Of a DNA stretch of 16,797 nt, positions 7,395 through 14,170 are shown in pieces. Each line of letters starts with the position of its first letter. The stretch's first letter is position 1. Origin of the DNA: Bacillota bacterium (GTDB lineage Bacteria > Bacillota > Clostridia > Clostridiales > Clostridiaceae); contig JAEXLD010000019.1 in assembly GCA_023445445.1 (NCBI GenBank), positions 1 through 16,797 on the forward strand. The letters run 5' to 3'. The translations under genes were made by a program, and so were the position numbers. A model generated the notes under the pieces. The model had not been told where the DNA came from. It did no database searches and worked only from the letters and a program-made list of their open reading frames with translations.

Positions 7395-7442
7395 ATATTT
7401 TGCATTAACTATAATAGCAAATGCGTCCTCCCTTCTATCTGT

Positions 7443-7477
7443 TATATAAATATTATTAACTTTTTATCAAGTTAATA
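7443..7477 (-). promoter_or_regulatory. Promoter of lonB with an overlapping operator-like dyad
   Basis: On the minus strand TTGATA (7465-7470) and TATATA (7443-7448) lie 16 bases apart. A perfect 9-bp inverted repeat, TATTAACTT (7454-7462) and AAGTTAATA (7469-7477) with a 6-base spacer, covers the -35 and part of the spacer, as a repressor site would. Transcription would start near 7436, only a few bases before the GGGAGG ribosome site. Confidence 0.5.
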
Positions 7478-7515
7478 TTCTATAGAAAAAGGATACTTTA
7501 CCATTATTTTTCTAC

Positions 7516-7554
7516 AAAAAAATAAATGCTATTATATTTAAATATAATAGCATT
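7516..7554 (-). terminator. Second terminator after clpX
   Basis: A perfect 30-base palindrome (AATGCTATTATATTT, 7525-7539, and its complement, 7540-7554) is followed on the minus strand by TATTTTTTT. It lies directly after another terminator, so read-through from clpX into lonB should be low. Confidence 0.75.
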
Positions 7555-7558
7555 AGTA

Positions 7559-7595
7559 TAAAAAACATCTTAAAGTTATAATAACAATAAGATGT
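7559..7595 (-). terminator. First terminator after clpX
   Basis: ACATCTTA (7565-7572) pairs with TAAGATGT (7588-7595), followed on the minus strand by six T. The stem begins 8 bases after the clpX stop, and the large loop is AT-rich. Confidence 0.7.
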
Positions 7596-7602
7596 CTTTT
7601 AA

Positions 7603-8898
7603 TTAGGCAGTTTCTATACCTTTTCTTTTCTTTATTTTCTTAGCTTTTAATTGTGGTCTAACTTCACCTTCTGGAAGCTTAACTACTTCAGGATCTTTCT
7701 TTTCAGTTATACACTCTTCATTAATGATAACTTTTTCTATAGATTCATCAGAAGGAATATCAAACATAACTTCTGTCATTGTTTCTTCTACTATAGATCT
7801 TAATCCTCTTGCTCCAGTTTTTCTCTTAATAGCTTCATTAGCAATAGCTTCTAAAGCTTCATCAGTAAAGTCTAATTGAACATTATCTATTTCAAATAAC
7901 TTTCTATATTGCTTAACTAAAGCATTTTTTGGTTTTGTTAAGATATTTATTAAAGCATCTTTATCTAATGATTCTAATGTTACTACAACTGGTAATCTAC
8001 CTACAAACTCAGGTATAAGACCGAACTTTAATAAATCTCCTGGCATTATGTCTTGAAGTAACTTACCAACATCTTTATTAATCTTTGAACTAACACTAGC
8101 ACCAAAACCTATAGAACTCTTTTCAGTTCTTTTTTCAATTATTTTATCAATACCATCAAAGGCTCCACCACAAATAAATAATATATTAGAAGTATTTATT
8201 TGTAAGAACTCTTGATGAGGATGCTTTCTTCCACCTTGTGGTGGTACTGAAGCAGTTGTTCCTTCAAGTATCTTTAATAACGCTTGTTGAACACCTTCTC
8301 CTGATACATCTCTTGTAATAGATGGATTTTCTGATTTTCTTGCAATCTTATCTATTTCATCTATATAAATAATTCCTTTTTCTGCTCTTTCTATATCATA
8401 ATCTGCATTTTGTATAAGTTTTAGTAATATATTTTCTACATCTTCACCTACATATCCTGCTTCAGTTAAAGTTGTAGCATCTGCAATAGCAAAAGGAACA
8501 TTTAAAAACTTAGCTAAAGTTTGAGCTAATAATGTTTTACCTGAACCAGTTGGTCCTAATAAAAGAATATTACTTTTTTGAAGTTCTATATCATCATCTA
8601 CTAAATTAGAATTAATTCTTTTATAGTGATTATAAACAGCAACAGATAAAGACTTTTTAGCCTTTTCTTGACCTATTACATATTGATCCAAATAATTTTT
8701 AATTTCATTTGGTTTAGGTACACTTGTTGTATCTAATTCAACGCTTTCTTCAAACTCATCTGCTATTATTTCAGAACATAAATCTATACACTCATCACAA
8801 ATATATACACCTGGTCCAGCAATTAATCTTTTTACTTGTTCTTGATTTTTCCCACAAAAAGAGCATTTTAATTGTTTCTTCTCATCGTATTTAGCCAT
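7603..8898 (-). CDS. clpX: ATP-dependent Clp protease ATPase subunit ClpX
   Basis: ClpX is the hexameric AAA+ unfoldase that selects substrates and feeds them to ClpP. The 431-residue protein has the normal length and parts: an N-terminal zinc-binding domain (Cys 12, 15, 34, 37), Walker A GPTGSGKT (115-122), pore loop GYVG (148-151), Walker B IIYIDEID (176-183), RKH loop (224-226), the IGF loop that docks on ClpP (263-265) and sensor-2 GARGLR (362-367). The C-terminus is Lys-rich (KAKKIKKRKG). The ATG follows GAGGTG at good spacing. It starts 35 bases after clpP on the same strand with no terminator between, so the two form one operon. Two tandem terminators follow its stop. Confidence 0.97.
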   Translation of the reverse strand: MAKYDEKKQLKCSFCGKNQEQVKRLIAGPGVYICDECIDLCSEIIADEFEESVELDTTSVPKPNEIKNYLDQYVIGQEKAKKSLSVAVYNHYKRINSNLVDDDIELQKSNILLLGPTGSGKTLLAQTLAKFLNVPFAIADATTLTEAGYVGEDVENILLKLIQNADYDIERAEKGIIYIDEIDKIARKSENPSITRDVSGEGVQQALLKILEGTTASVPPQGGRKHPHQEFLQINTSNILFICGGAFDGIDKIIEKRTEKSSIGFGASVSSKINKDVGKLLQDIMPGDLLKFGLIPEFVGRLPVVVTLESLDKDALINILTKPKNALVKQYRKLFEIDNVQLDFTDEALEAIANEAIKRKTGARGLRSIVEETMTEVMFDIPSDESIEKVIINEECITEKKDPEVVKLPEGEVRPQLKAKKIKKRKGIETA

Positions 8899-8933
8899 AA
8901 ATTCACCTCACTTGGTTAAAATAGAACTATTTA

Positions 8934-9530
8934 TTAGTTACTACCTTTTTCATTTTTAATTATTACTTTATCTACCAAACCATAATTCATAGCTTCTTCT
9001 GCTCCCATAAAGTAATCTCTTTCAACATCAGATTCAATTTTTTCTAGTGGTTGATTTGTATTTTCACTTAAAATTTTATTTAAAGATTCTTTAATCTTCA
9101 ATATTCTCTTAGCGTGAATATCAAAATCTGTTGCTTGCCCTTGGAAGCCACCTAGTGGTTGATGAATCATAATTTCACTGTTTGGAAGTGCGAATCTCTT
9201 TCCCTTTGCTCCAGATGAAAGCAAGAAAGAGCCCATTGATGCTGCCATACCTATACATATAGTTGATACATCTGGCTTTACATATTGCATTGTATCATAA
9301 ATAGCCATTCCTGAAGTTATTGACCCTCCTGGACTATTTATGTATAAGTGTATATCCTTATCAGGATCTTCACTTTCTAAAAATAATAGTTGAGCAACTA
9401 CTAAATTAGCAACATCATCATTTATTTCTCCACTCAACATTATGATTCTATCTTTCAATAATCTTGAAAAAATATCGTAAGATCTTTCTCCCCTACTAGT
9501 TTGTTCTACAACCATTGGAACTAAACTCAT
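8934..9530 (-). CDS. clpP: ATP-dependent Clp protease proteolytic subunit ClpP
   Basis: ClpP is the tetradecameric serine peptidase barrel that works with ClpX and other Clp ATPases. At 198 residues it is full length. The catalytic triad is intact: Ser98 in GMAASMG, His123 in MIHQP and Asp172 in ERDYFM. The ATG is preceded by AAGGAGGG. It is the first gene of the clpP-clpX pair and lies 182 bases downstream of tig, beyond a weak hairpin. No clear SigA promoter, CIRCE element or tandem CtsR heptamer was seen between 9531 and 9712, so expression may partly come from tig read-through. Confidence 0.97.
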   Translation of the reverse strand: MSLVPMVVEQTSRGERSYDIFSRLLKDRIIMLSGEINDDVANLVVAQLLFLESEDPDKDIHLYINSPGGSITSGMAIYDTMQYVKPDVSTICIGMAASMGSFLLSSGAKGKRFALPNSEIMIHQPLGGFQGQATDFDIHAKRILKIKESLNKILSENTNQPLEKIESDVERDYFMGAEEAMNYGLVDKVIIKNEKGSN

Positions 9531-9639
9531 TTAAATTCCCTCCTTCTCTAAAACTTACCTTCTTTTATAATATATCCACATTCAATAAAAACTAATTATA
9601 TTAAATTATATAAAGTTCTATTTAATTTGTTAATGAATA

Positions 9640-9675
9640 TTTGAAATAATTGCCAGAATTAAATCCTGGCAATTA
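9640..9675 (-). terminator. Hairpin after tig, weak terminator
   Basis: TAATTGCCAG (9647-9656) pairs with CTGGCAATTA (9666-9675) around a 9-base loop, 38 bases after the tig stop. On the minus strand only ATTTCAAA follows, a poor U-tract, so partial read-through into clpP is likely. Confidence 0.5.
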
Positions 9676-9680
9676 CTACT

Positions 9681-9734
9681 TATTACTATTTATTATTTTC
9701 TACTAATTATCACTATTTATTGTTTTCTACTAAT
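9681..9734. repeat. 27-bp tandem duplication across the tig stop codon
   Basis: Positions 9681-9707 and 9708-9734 are adjacent 27-base copies with two mismatches (25 of 27 identical). The copy at 9708-9734 holds the last six codons of tig (LVENNK) plus the stop. The other copy repeats the same codons and stop, in frame, in the 3' untranslated region. A slipped duplication that left the protein unchanged is the simplest explanation. Confidence 0.9.
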
Positions 9735-10996
9735 AATTTTATAGTTTTTGATATTTTAACATCTGCTGTAAGTGCAGCCTTTTGACTATTTAATAGTAAT
9801 TCTACCATTTTTTCATCATCACCAGCTGAATACATTTTAGCAACTTCTTCAGCCTTTTCTTTTAACTCTTCTTCAGTAGCAACTATATTTTCTGCTTTTT
9901 CAATAGCTTCTAATACTAAGTCAGTTTTAACTTTAACTTCAGCATTTTCCTTCATATAATCTCTCATCTTAGCTTCATCTGTTCCAGTGAATTGGAAGTA
10001 TTGATCTAAGTTTAATCCTTGATATTGAAGTCTTTGCTCTAAGTTTTGAACCATAACATCAATTTCTTTTTCTACCATAACTGATGGAACTTCAACTTTT
10101 GCATTTTCAACAACTGCTTTGATTATAGCATCTTCATGCTCTTTTTCAGCTCTGTTTGCATTAGCTTCTTCCATTTTCTTAGTTAAATCAGCTTTTAATT
10201 CATCTAATGTATCAAATTCTGAAGTTTCTTTAGCGAATTCATCATCTATTTCTGGTAATTCCTTCACTTTAATTTCTTTTACTAAAACTTCAAACTTAGC
10301 CTTCTTATTATTTAACTCTTCCTTACCATAGTTTTCTGGGAAAGTTACATTAACTTCGACTTTATCTCCAGCCTTAGCTCCTATTAATTGTTCTTCAAAA
10401 TTATCTATGAAAGTACCTGAACCTATTTCAAGTGAATAGTCCTTACCTTCTCCACCTTCAAAAGCTACATCATCAACATAACCTTTAAAGTCAATAACTG
10501 CTGTATCACCAGTAGCTACTTCTCCATCTTCCTTAGTTTCAATTCTTGCATTTTTTTCTTGCATTTCTTTTAATCTTGCTGCTAAATCTTCTTCTGTTAC
10601 TTCGTAAGATGGTTTTTCAATATTTAAACCCTTGTATTCTCCTAATTCAACTTCTGGATAAACTGTAACTTCAGCAGTATAAACGAAATCTTTTCCTTCT
10701 TCTGCAGTTACTATATCTACCTTTGGATAGTCAACAGGAATTATGTTATTTTCTTCTAATGCCTTTGAATAAGATCCATCTATTGCAAAGTTTATTGCAT
10801 CCTCCATTAAAATTCCAGTTCCATAATATTTTTTTACTATAGCCATAGGAACTTTACCTTTTCTGAATCCTGGCACATTAAAGTTTTTAACATTTTTATT
10901 ATAAGCTTTTTTTATAGCTTCTTGAAATTTATCAGCTCCAACTGTAATTTCAAATTTCACAAGGTTTTTCTCTATTTTTTCCATTTTAGCTTCCAT
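9713..10996 (-). CDS. tig: Trigger factor, ribosome-bound chaperone and peptidyl-prolyl isomerase
   Basis: Trigger factor sits at the ribosome exit tunnel and shields nascent chains. The 427-residue protein has the family's normal length and order: the N-terminal ribosome-binding domain with the signature GFRKGKVP (43-50), the FKBP-type isomerase domain (about 155-245) and the long helical C-terminal arms. The ATG at 10994-10996 follows AGGAGG with about 10-base spacing; an internal ATG four codons later is also possible but less well placed. It heads the quality-control block, just upstream of clpP as in other clostridia. It has its own SigA promoter with an extended -10. A small hairpin (11016-11030, ATAGTA-AGA-TACTAT) lies just before the ribosome site. 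The 3' end carries a tandem duplication. Confidence 0.97.
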   Translation of the reverse strand: MEAKMEKIEKNLVKFEITVGADKFQEAIKKAYNKNVKNFNVPGFRKGKVPMAIVKKYYGTGILMEDAINFAIDGSYSKALEENNIIPVDYPKVDIVTAEEGKDFVYTAEVTVYPEVELGEYKGLNIEKPSYEVTEEDLAARLKEMQEKNARIETKEDGEVATGDTAVIDFKGYVDDVAFEGGEGKDYSLEIGSGTFIDNFEEQLIGAKAGDKVEVNVTFPENYGKEELNNKKAKFEVLVKEIKVKELPEIDDEFAKETSEFDTLDELKADLTKKMEEANANRAEKEHEDAIIKAVVENAKVEVPSVMVEKEIDVMVQNLEQRLQYQGLNLDQYFQFTGTDEAKMRDYMKENAEVKVKTDLVLEAIEKAENIVATEEELKEKAEEVAKMYSAGDDEKMVELLLNSQKAALTADVKISKTIKLLVENNK

Positions 10997-11051
10997 CGTA
11001 TTCTTTCCTCCTAAAATAGTAAGATACTATCATTATTGATATAACTAGCTT

Positions 11052-11081
11052 ATTATAACATAGAATAATGTTTACTTTCAA
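11052..11081 (-). promoter_or_regulatory. SigA promoter of tig
   Basis: On the minus strand TTGAAA (11076-11081) and a perfect TATAAT (11052-11057) are 18 bases apart, with TG ahead of the -10 (TGTTATAAT). The 5' leader is about 50 bases and contains the short dyad at 11016-11030. Confidence 0.75.
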
Positions 11082-11103
11082 ATATTTGTTTATTTAAATT
11101 TCC

Positions 11104-11907
11104 TCAATTTATTAATTCTCCATTTGAGTTTATATATTTAACATTTCCATCTATAGTAACTTCTAAACCTTTTTCTTTAATTTCACCAAACTTAACTTCT
11201 CTCCCCTTAGAATTCCATAAAGTTTTGTGACTGCTATCATTTAAGTCTACTACCCAAATATATTTGCTAAGGTCATACCCAAAGTATGGAACATTACTTA
11301 TATACGCTACTTTTGTGTTATTAATAAATTTGGCTTCTACATTCCATAGGTATCCATTATATGTTTGCAAAACAGCTGCTTTATTAAATACTTCTCCATT
11401 TGGAGCTACATACTTGTCTTTAGTTATAATGGCTTCTTTTCCATCGATGTTAAATAGTTTCATATCTTGACTATCATCAATAGTCAAAATTAAATTTTTA
11501 TCTTGATTTAATGTATAATAAATATTACTTGGAGCATCTTTTATCCCCTTAAACTTAGCTACCCCATTATCTTCTTCATATTCTGCCTTTAATATAACTC
11601 CTGTTTTGACAGTTAAATCTTTTGTCTTACTTTCTGGTTCCTTAGGTGCTTCTTCTTCTTCTGTTGTCACTTCTTCGATATTTTCTTCATTTACATTACT
11701 ATTATCATCTTGAGTATATTCATCATCTTCATCTATCCAGTTTTGAACTTTATTTCTTAAAGTCTCCATATTCATACTATTCATGGCTATCTTTAAGAAT
11801 AATATACCAATAAGAAGAACCCCAAGGATTGATATTATAGCTATTTTTTTTCTTCTTTTTCTCATTTGCCTCTCATAGTCTCTACTGAATATGCTAGGTT
11901 TTCTCAC
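11104..11907 (-). CDS. Single-pass membrane protein of unknown function
   Basis: I do not recognise this 267-residue protein. It has a basic N-terminus (RKRRKK at 17-21), one membrane span (about 22-41), and a very acidic Asp/Glu/Asn linker (about 59-97). The outer domain (about 98-267) is rich in short beta-like segments with YxxNG and WNVEAKF motifs, and it ends INSNGELIN. The basic side before the span suggests the C-terminal domain faces outside. The start is GTG at 11905-11907, 9 bases after GGAGG. It follows the small Cys-tailed gene after 80 bases that contain a perfect AT-only dyad (11952-11972), and precedes tig by about 100 bases that hold the tig promoter. No enzyme motif is visible. 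Confidence 0.8.
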   Translation of the reverse strand: MRKPSIFSRDYERQMRKRRKKIAIISILGVLLIGILFLKIAMNSMNMETLRNKVQNWIDEDDEYTQDDNSNVNEENIEEVTTEEEEAPKEPESKTKDLTVKTGVILKAEYEEDNGVAKFKGIKDAPSNIYYTLNQDKNLILTIDDSQDMKLFNIDGKEAIITKDKYVAPNGEVFNKAAVLQTYNGYLWNVEAKFINNTKVAYISNVPYFGYDLSKYIWVVDLNDSSHKTLWNSKGREVKFGEIKEKGLEVTIDGNVKYINSNGELIN

Positions 11908-11987
11908 ACCTAATTCCCTCCTTATAAAATATTATTTATATTAAAAACTCTAAATATATAATTTATATATTTTGTTTCATTATTATA

Positions 11988-12164
11988 TTATCTTCTACTT
12001 CCACAGCCACAAGAAGATTTTCCTCCTTTTGTACTGCAACATCCCCCACATTTAAGAAGACCATAATCTCTTAATTCTTTTACTGTTAGCTGAGCCTCAT
12101 TTTCATCATATGCTTCATATTCAGGCGTAGCTTTCAATAAATCTTGTGTATTAATATTTATCAT
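11988..12164 (-). CDS. 58-residue peptide with Cys/Gly-rich C-terminal tail
   Basis: This gene is shorter than a 60-residue cut-off but looks real. The ATG (12162-12164) is 6 bases after GAGGTG, and the frame is uninterrupted to a TAA at 11988-11990. Residues 1-38 form an acidic, soluble, helix-prone head (starting MININTQDLLK, including LTVKELRDYGLLK). Residues 39-58 form a tail with five Cys (39, 42, 43, 52, 54), beginning CGGCC and ending SSCGCGSRR. The abrupt switch from leader-like head to Cys/Gly tail recalls Cys-rich peptide precursors, and equally small metal-binding proteins. No radical-SAM, cyclodehydratase or other maturation gene and no transporter lies nearby, so a modified-peptide role is unsupported. 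It is probably co-transcribed with the downstream membrane protein gene. Confidence 0.7.
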   Translation of the reverse strand: MININTQDLLKATPEYEAYDENEAQLTVKELRDYGLLKCGGCCSTKGGKSSCGCGSRR

Positions 12165-12325
12165 TTAAATCACCTCAATTTATATTATATACTTTAATTA
12201 AGTCAAATCTCCACAAATTTTGAATTTTTTTAATTTTATTTTAAGAATATATTTTTATACAGTAAATGATATATTATTTTAAAATATTATCAATTTCGAT
12301 TTTTTTATAAAAACTATTGGATTCT

Positions 12326-12356
12326 TTGACCAATTATACTATAATAATAGTATAAT
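12326..12356 (+). promoter_or_regulatory. Promoter of the candidate small RNA, with internal dyad
   Basis: TTGACC (12326-12331) and a perfect TATAAT (12351-12356) are 19 bases apart on the plus strand. The spacer and -10 are covered by a perfect inverted repeat, ATTATACTAT (12333-12342) and ATAGTATAAT (12347-12356). A 19-base spacer containing a dyad is the layout of MerR-family promoters, though no such regulator is seen here. Confidence 0.45.
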
Positions 12357-12362
12357 ATTTAT

Positions 12363-12530
12363 ATATATTGTATGTTTTGTATATAATTAATTTTCTATAA
12401 AGCCCATACTACTGTTAATACTTATTAACAGTTTTAATAAAACCCCACATATGTTCATTTATTCCCTTTCTTAAATGAACATAAAACCCTTTAACCTGTG
12501 CAATACTCTTGTACAGGTTCTTTATTTCTT
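12363..12530 (+). ncRNA. Candidate small RNA with three stem-loops and C-rich single strands
   Basis: No gene lies between 12180 and 12827. From the promoter at 12326-12356 a transcript of about 165 bases would start near 12363. It holds three hairpins: ACTGTTAATA/TATTAACAGT (12411-12432), ATGTTCATTT/AAATGAACAT (12451-12482) and AACCTGTGCAA/TTGTACAGGTT (12493-12519). The third is followed by CTTTATTTCTT, a plausible intrinsic terminator. The unpaired segment before each hairpin contains ATAAARCCC (starting at 12397, 12437 and 12481; the last begins inside the 3' arm of hairpin 2). The loop of hairpin 2 is TTCCCTTTCT. C-rich unpaired motifs are how RsaE/RoxS-type RNAs of Firmicutes pair with ribosome sites. 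The remaining stretch to 12720 shows no gene with a ribosome site. I know of no named family that matches. Confidence 0.45.
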
Positions 12531-12720
12531 AAATATATTTATTTAATCGTAAATACTTTAAAATCCATAATCATTTCCACTTCTAAATCTTTTATACCAT
12601 ATCTAAAGTTATAAATCTTCTAACACTCCCCAGGGGACCAGAAAACTGTAAAATAATTCTATATATTTACAATTATAACATTTTTATGCAAATGTTAGCT
12701 AAATTTCTTCTATATATTTT

Positions 12721-12778
12721 TAAAATAAAAAATACACCTTCAAATGTTAGAAAAAAAACATTTCTAGCATTTGAGGTG
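12721..12778 (-). terminator. Strong intrinsic terminator of the envelope operon
   Basis: A stem of 17 pairs with one bulge (12735-12753 with 12761-12778; core CAAATGTTAGAAA with TTTCTAGCATTTG, one G-U pair) closes a 7-base loop. On the minus strand it is followed by TATTTTTTATTTT. It lies 50 bases after the stop of the M23 peptidase gene. Confidence 0.85.
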
Positions 12779-12827
12779 CAGTTATTAACATAACTTTATC
12801 TAATTTTTATATTTTTAGTTTAATTAT

Positions 12828-14153
12828 TTATACATATGGTGATGGATCAATATGTTGTCCATTAATTCTTATTTCCCAATGTATATGAGGTCCCGTACTC
12901 ATGCCTGTTGAACCAACTAAAGCTATAGTTTGTCCTCTATAAACAGTTGTTCCAACTCCTAAGAGAAGTTCACTGTTATGTGCATATAAGGTTTGAACTC
13001 CATTTCCATGATCTAATATTATTGTATTTCCATATCCACTAATCCATCCTGAATATACTACTACACCACTTTTAGATGCAGCAACTGGTGCTCCATAAGG
13101 ATCTGCCAAATCTATTCCAGTATGGAAACCAGCTTGGCCTGTAACAGGATTTATTCTAGGTCCATACGTATCAGTAACAGGTCCATATCCTGGTCTTAGG
13201 AAACTCTCTGTACTTGGATCTCCTGGAACGCCCTCGCTCCCACCATCTTCTGGTGTACTTGGAGTGGTAACTTGTCCACCACCTGAATTGTTTCCATTAT
13301 TTATTTCTTCAAAAATATTATCTAGCTCTTGCTGAAGTGCTGCATTATAAGAAATTAAATCTCCTATTTGGCTTTCTAAATCATTTCCTTGATCTGTTAA
13401 AGAAGCTATTAAATTAGATTTTTCAGACTCTAAATTATTTAATTCATTCATCTTACTTTGATGATATTCTTCTTTAACTAAGTATTCTTTTTGTGCATCT
13501 TTTAATTCATCTTGTTTAGCCACTACAGCCTTTTTATTTTCTTCTATTTGTGCTAATTGATTGGATATTTCTTCTTTTTCTTTTTCAAGTTGTGCTTGAA
13601 TTTCTTTTGATTCATTAATTAATTTCTTATCAAAATTTATTAATCTAAAAATACTTTGAATATTATTAAAAAATGAAAGTATGTCTTCGCTTTTTAAAAG
13701 TAAATATATGTAATTGCTAGCTATATCAATTTTATAGTAATTTCTAAGTCTTTTTTCTATATTTCCTTTAATTCTTATAGCATCTTGTTCTTTTTCTTCA
13801 ATTATTTTTTCTCTTCTTTCAATTTCAACTTGTGATTGATAAATTTCACTATTTATATTATCTATTTCACTTTGAACTTCATCTATTTTAATCTGAAAAG
13901 ACTTAACTTCTTCTCTAGCAGCTTCTAAATCTGCACTTTTTTCATTTATTTGATTTAATATTCCGTTAAGTTCATTATTTTGACTGTCTATTTCACTTTC
14001 AATCTTATTTTTTTCATTCTCCAAATCATTAATTTGATTTTGATTTTCATTAATTTTATCTTGTAAAGAGGAGCTCGTCTCCGCAAAAGCTAAAAAATTC
14101 GCTGAAAAAACCACAGTAACAGCTATTGTTAGTGTCTTTAAAATTTTACTCAT
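12828..14153 (-). CDS. Secreted coiled-coil M23 (LytM-type) peptidoglycan endopeptidase
   Basis: This protein probably cleaves peptide crosslinks in the cell wall. Order of parts in 441 residues: signal peptide (1-24, cleavage likely after AFA), a long Glu/Lys/Asn-rich coiled coil (about 28-285) with a YIYLLLKSEDI break near 148-158, a Gly/Ser/Pro linker (about 287-320), and a complete M23 domain. Zinc ligands are visible as HTGID (His344, Asp348) and HIH (His425 as ligand, His423); the catalytic His is His392 in LYAH. The layout matches EnvC/CwlO-like hydrolases, and in that group the coiled coil often receives control from a membrane partner. It is 17 bases after the TcaA-like gene, with GGAGG before its ATG, and is the last gene of the operon. 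All active-site residues are present, so it is probably an enzyme rather than a degenerate activator. Confidence 0.93.
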   Translation of the reverse strand: MSKILKTLTIAVTVVFSANFLAFAETSSSLQDKINENQNQINDLENEKNKIESEIDSQNNELNGILNQINEKSADLEAAREEVKSFQIKIDEVQSEIDNINSEIYQSQVEIERREKIIEEKEQDAIRIKGNIEKRLRNYYKIDIASNYIYLLLKSEDILSFFNNIQSIFRLINFDKKLINESKEIQAQLEKEKEEISNQLAQIEENKKAVVAKQDELKDAQKEYLVKEEYHQSKMNELNNLESEKSNLIASLTDQGNDLESQIGDLISYNAALQQELDNIFEEINNGNNSGGGQVTTPSTPEDGGSEGVPGDPSTESFLRPGYGPVTDTYGPRINPVTGQAGFHTGIDLADPYGAPVAASKSGVVVYSGWISGYGNTIILDHGNGVQTLYAHNSELLLGVGTTVYRGQTIALVGSTGMSTGPHIHWEIRINGQHIDPSPYV

Positions 14154-14170
14154 AACTATGCCTCCGTTAG

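Noticed and set aside
9531..9712. CIRCE (HrcA) or CtsR sites upstream of clpP, and likewise upstream of lonA and clpX.
   Set aside because: I looked for TTAGCACTC-N9-GAGTGCTAA and tandem GGTCAAA-type heptamers and saw none.
11988..12164. The Cys-tailed peptide as the precursor of a radical-SAM modified peptide (SCIFF-like).
   Set aside because: The tail has five Cys, not the six-in-forty-five pattern, and no radical-SAM maturase or exporter is nearby.
12397..12489. Three ATAAARCCC repeats spaced 40 and 44 bases apart, considered as a small CRISPR array.
   Set aside because: The repeat is only 9 bases, the intervals are filled with self-complementary hairpins rather than unique spacers, and no cas gene is present. 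A structured RNA explains them better.
12539..12680. A minus-strand open stretch of about 26 codons (12539-12619) after an extended -10 (TGTTATAAT, 12672-12680).
   Set aside because: It has no start codon with a ribosome site and is bounded by stops. The promoter-like element has no -35 and no clear product, so I list neither as a feature.
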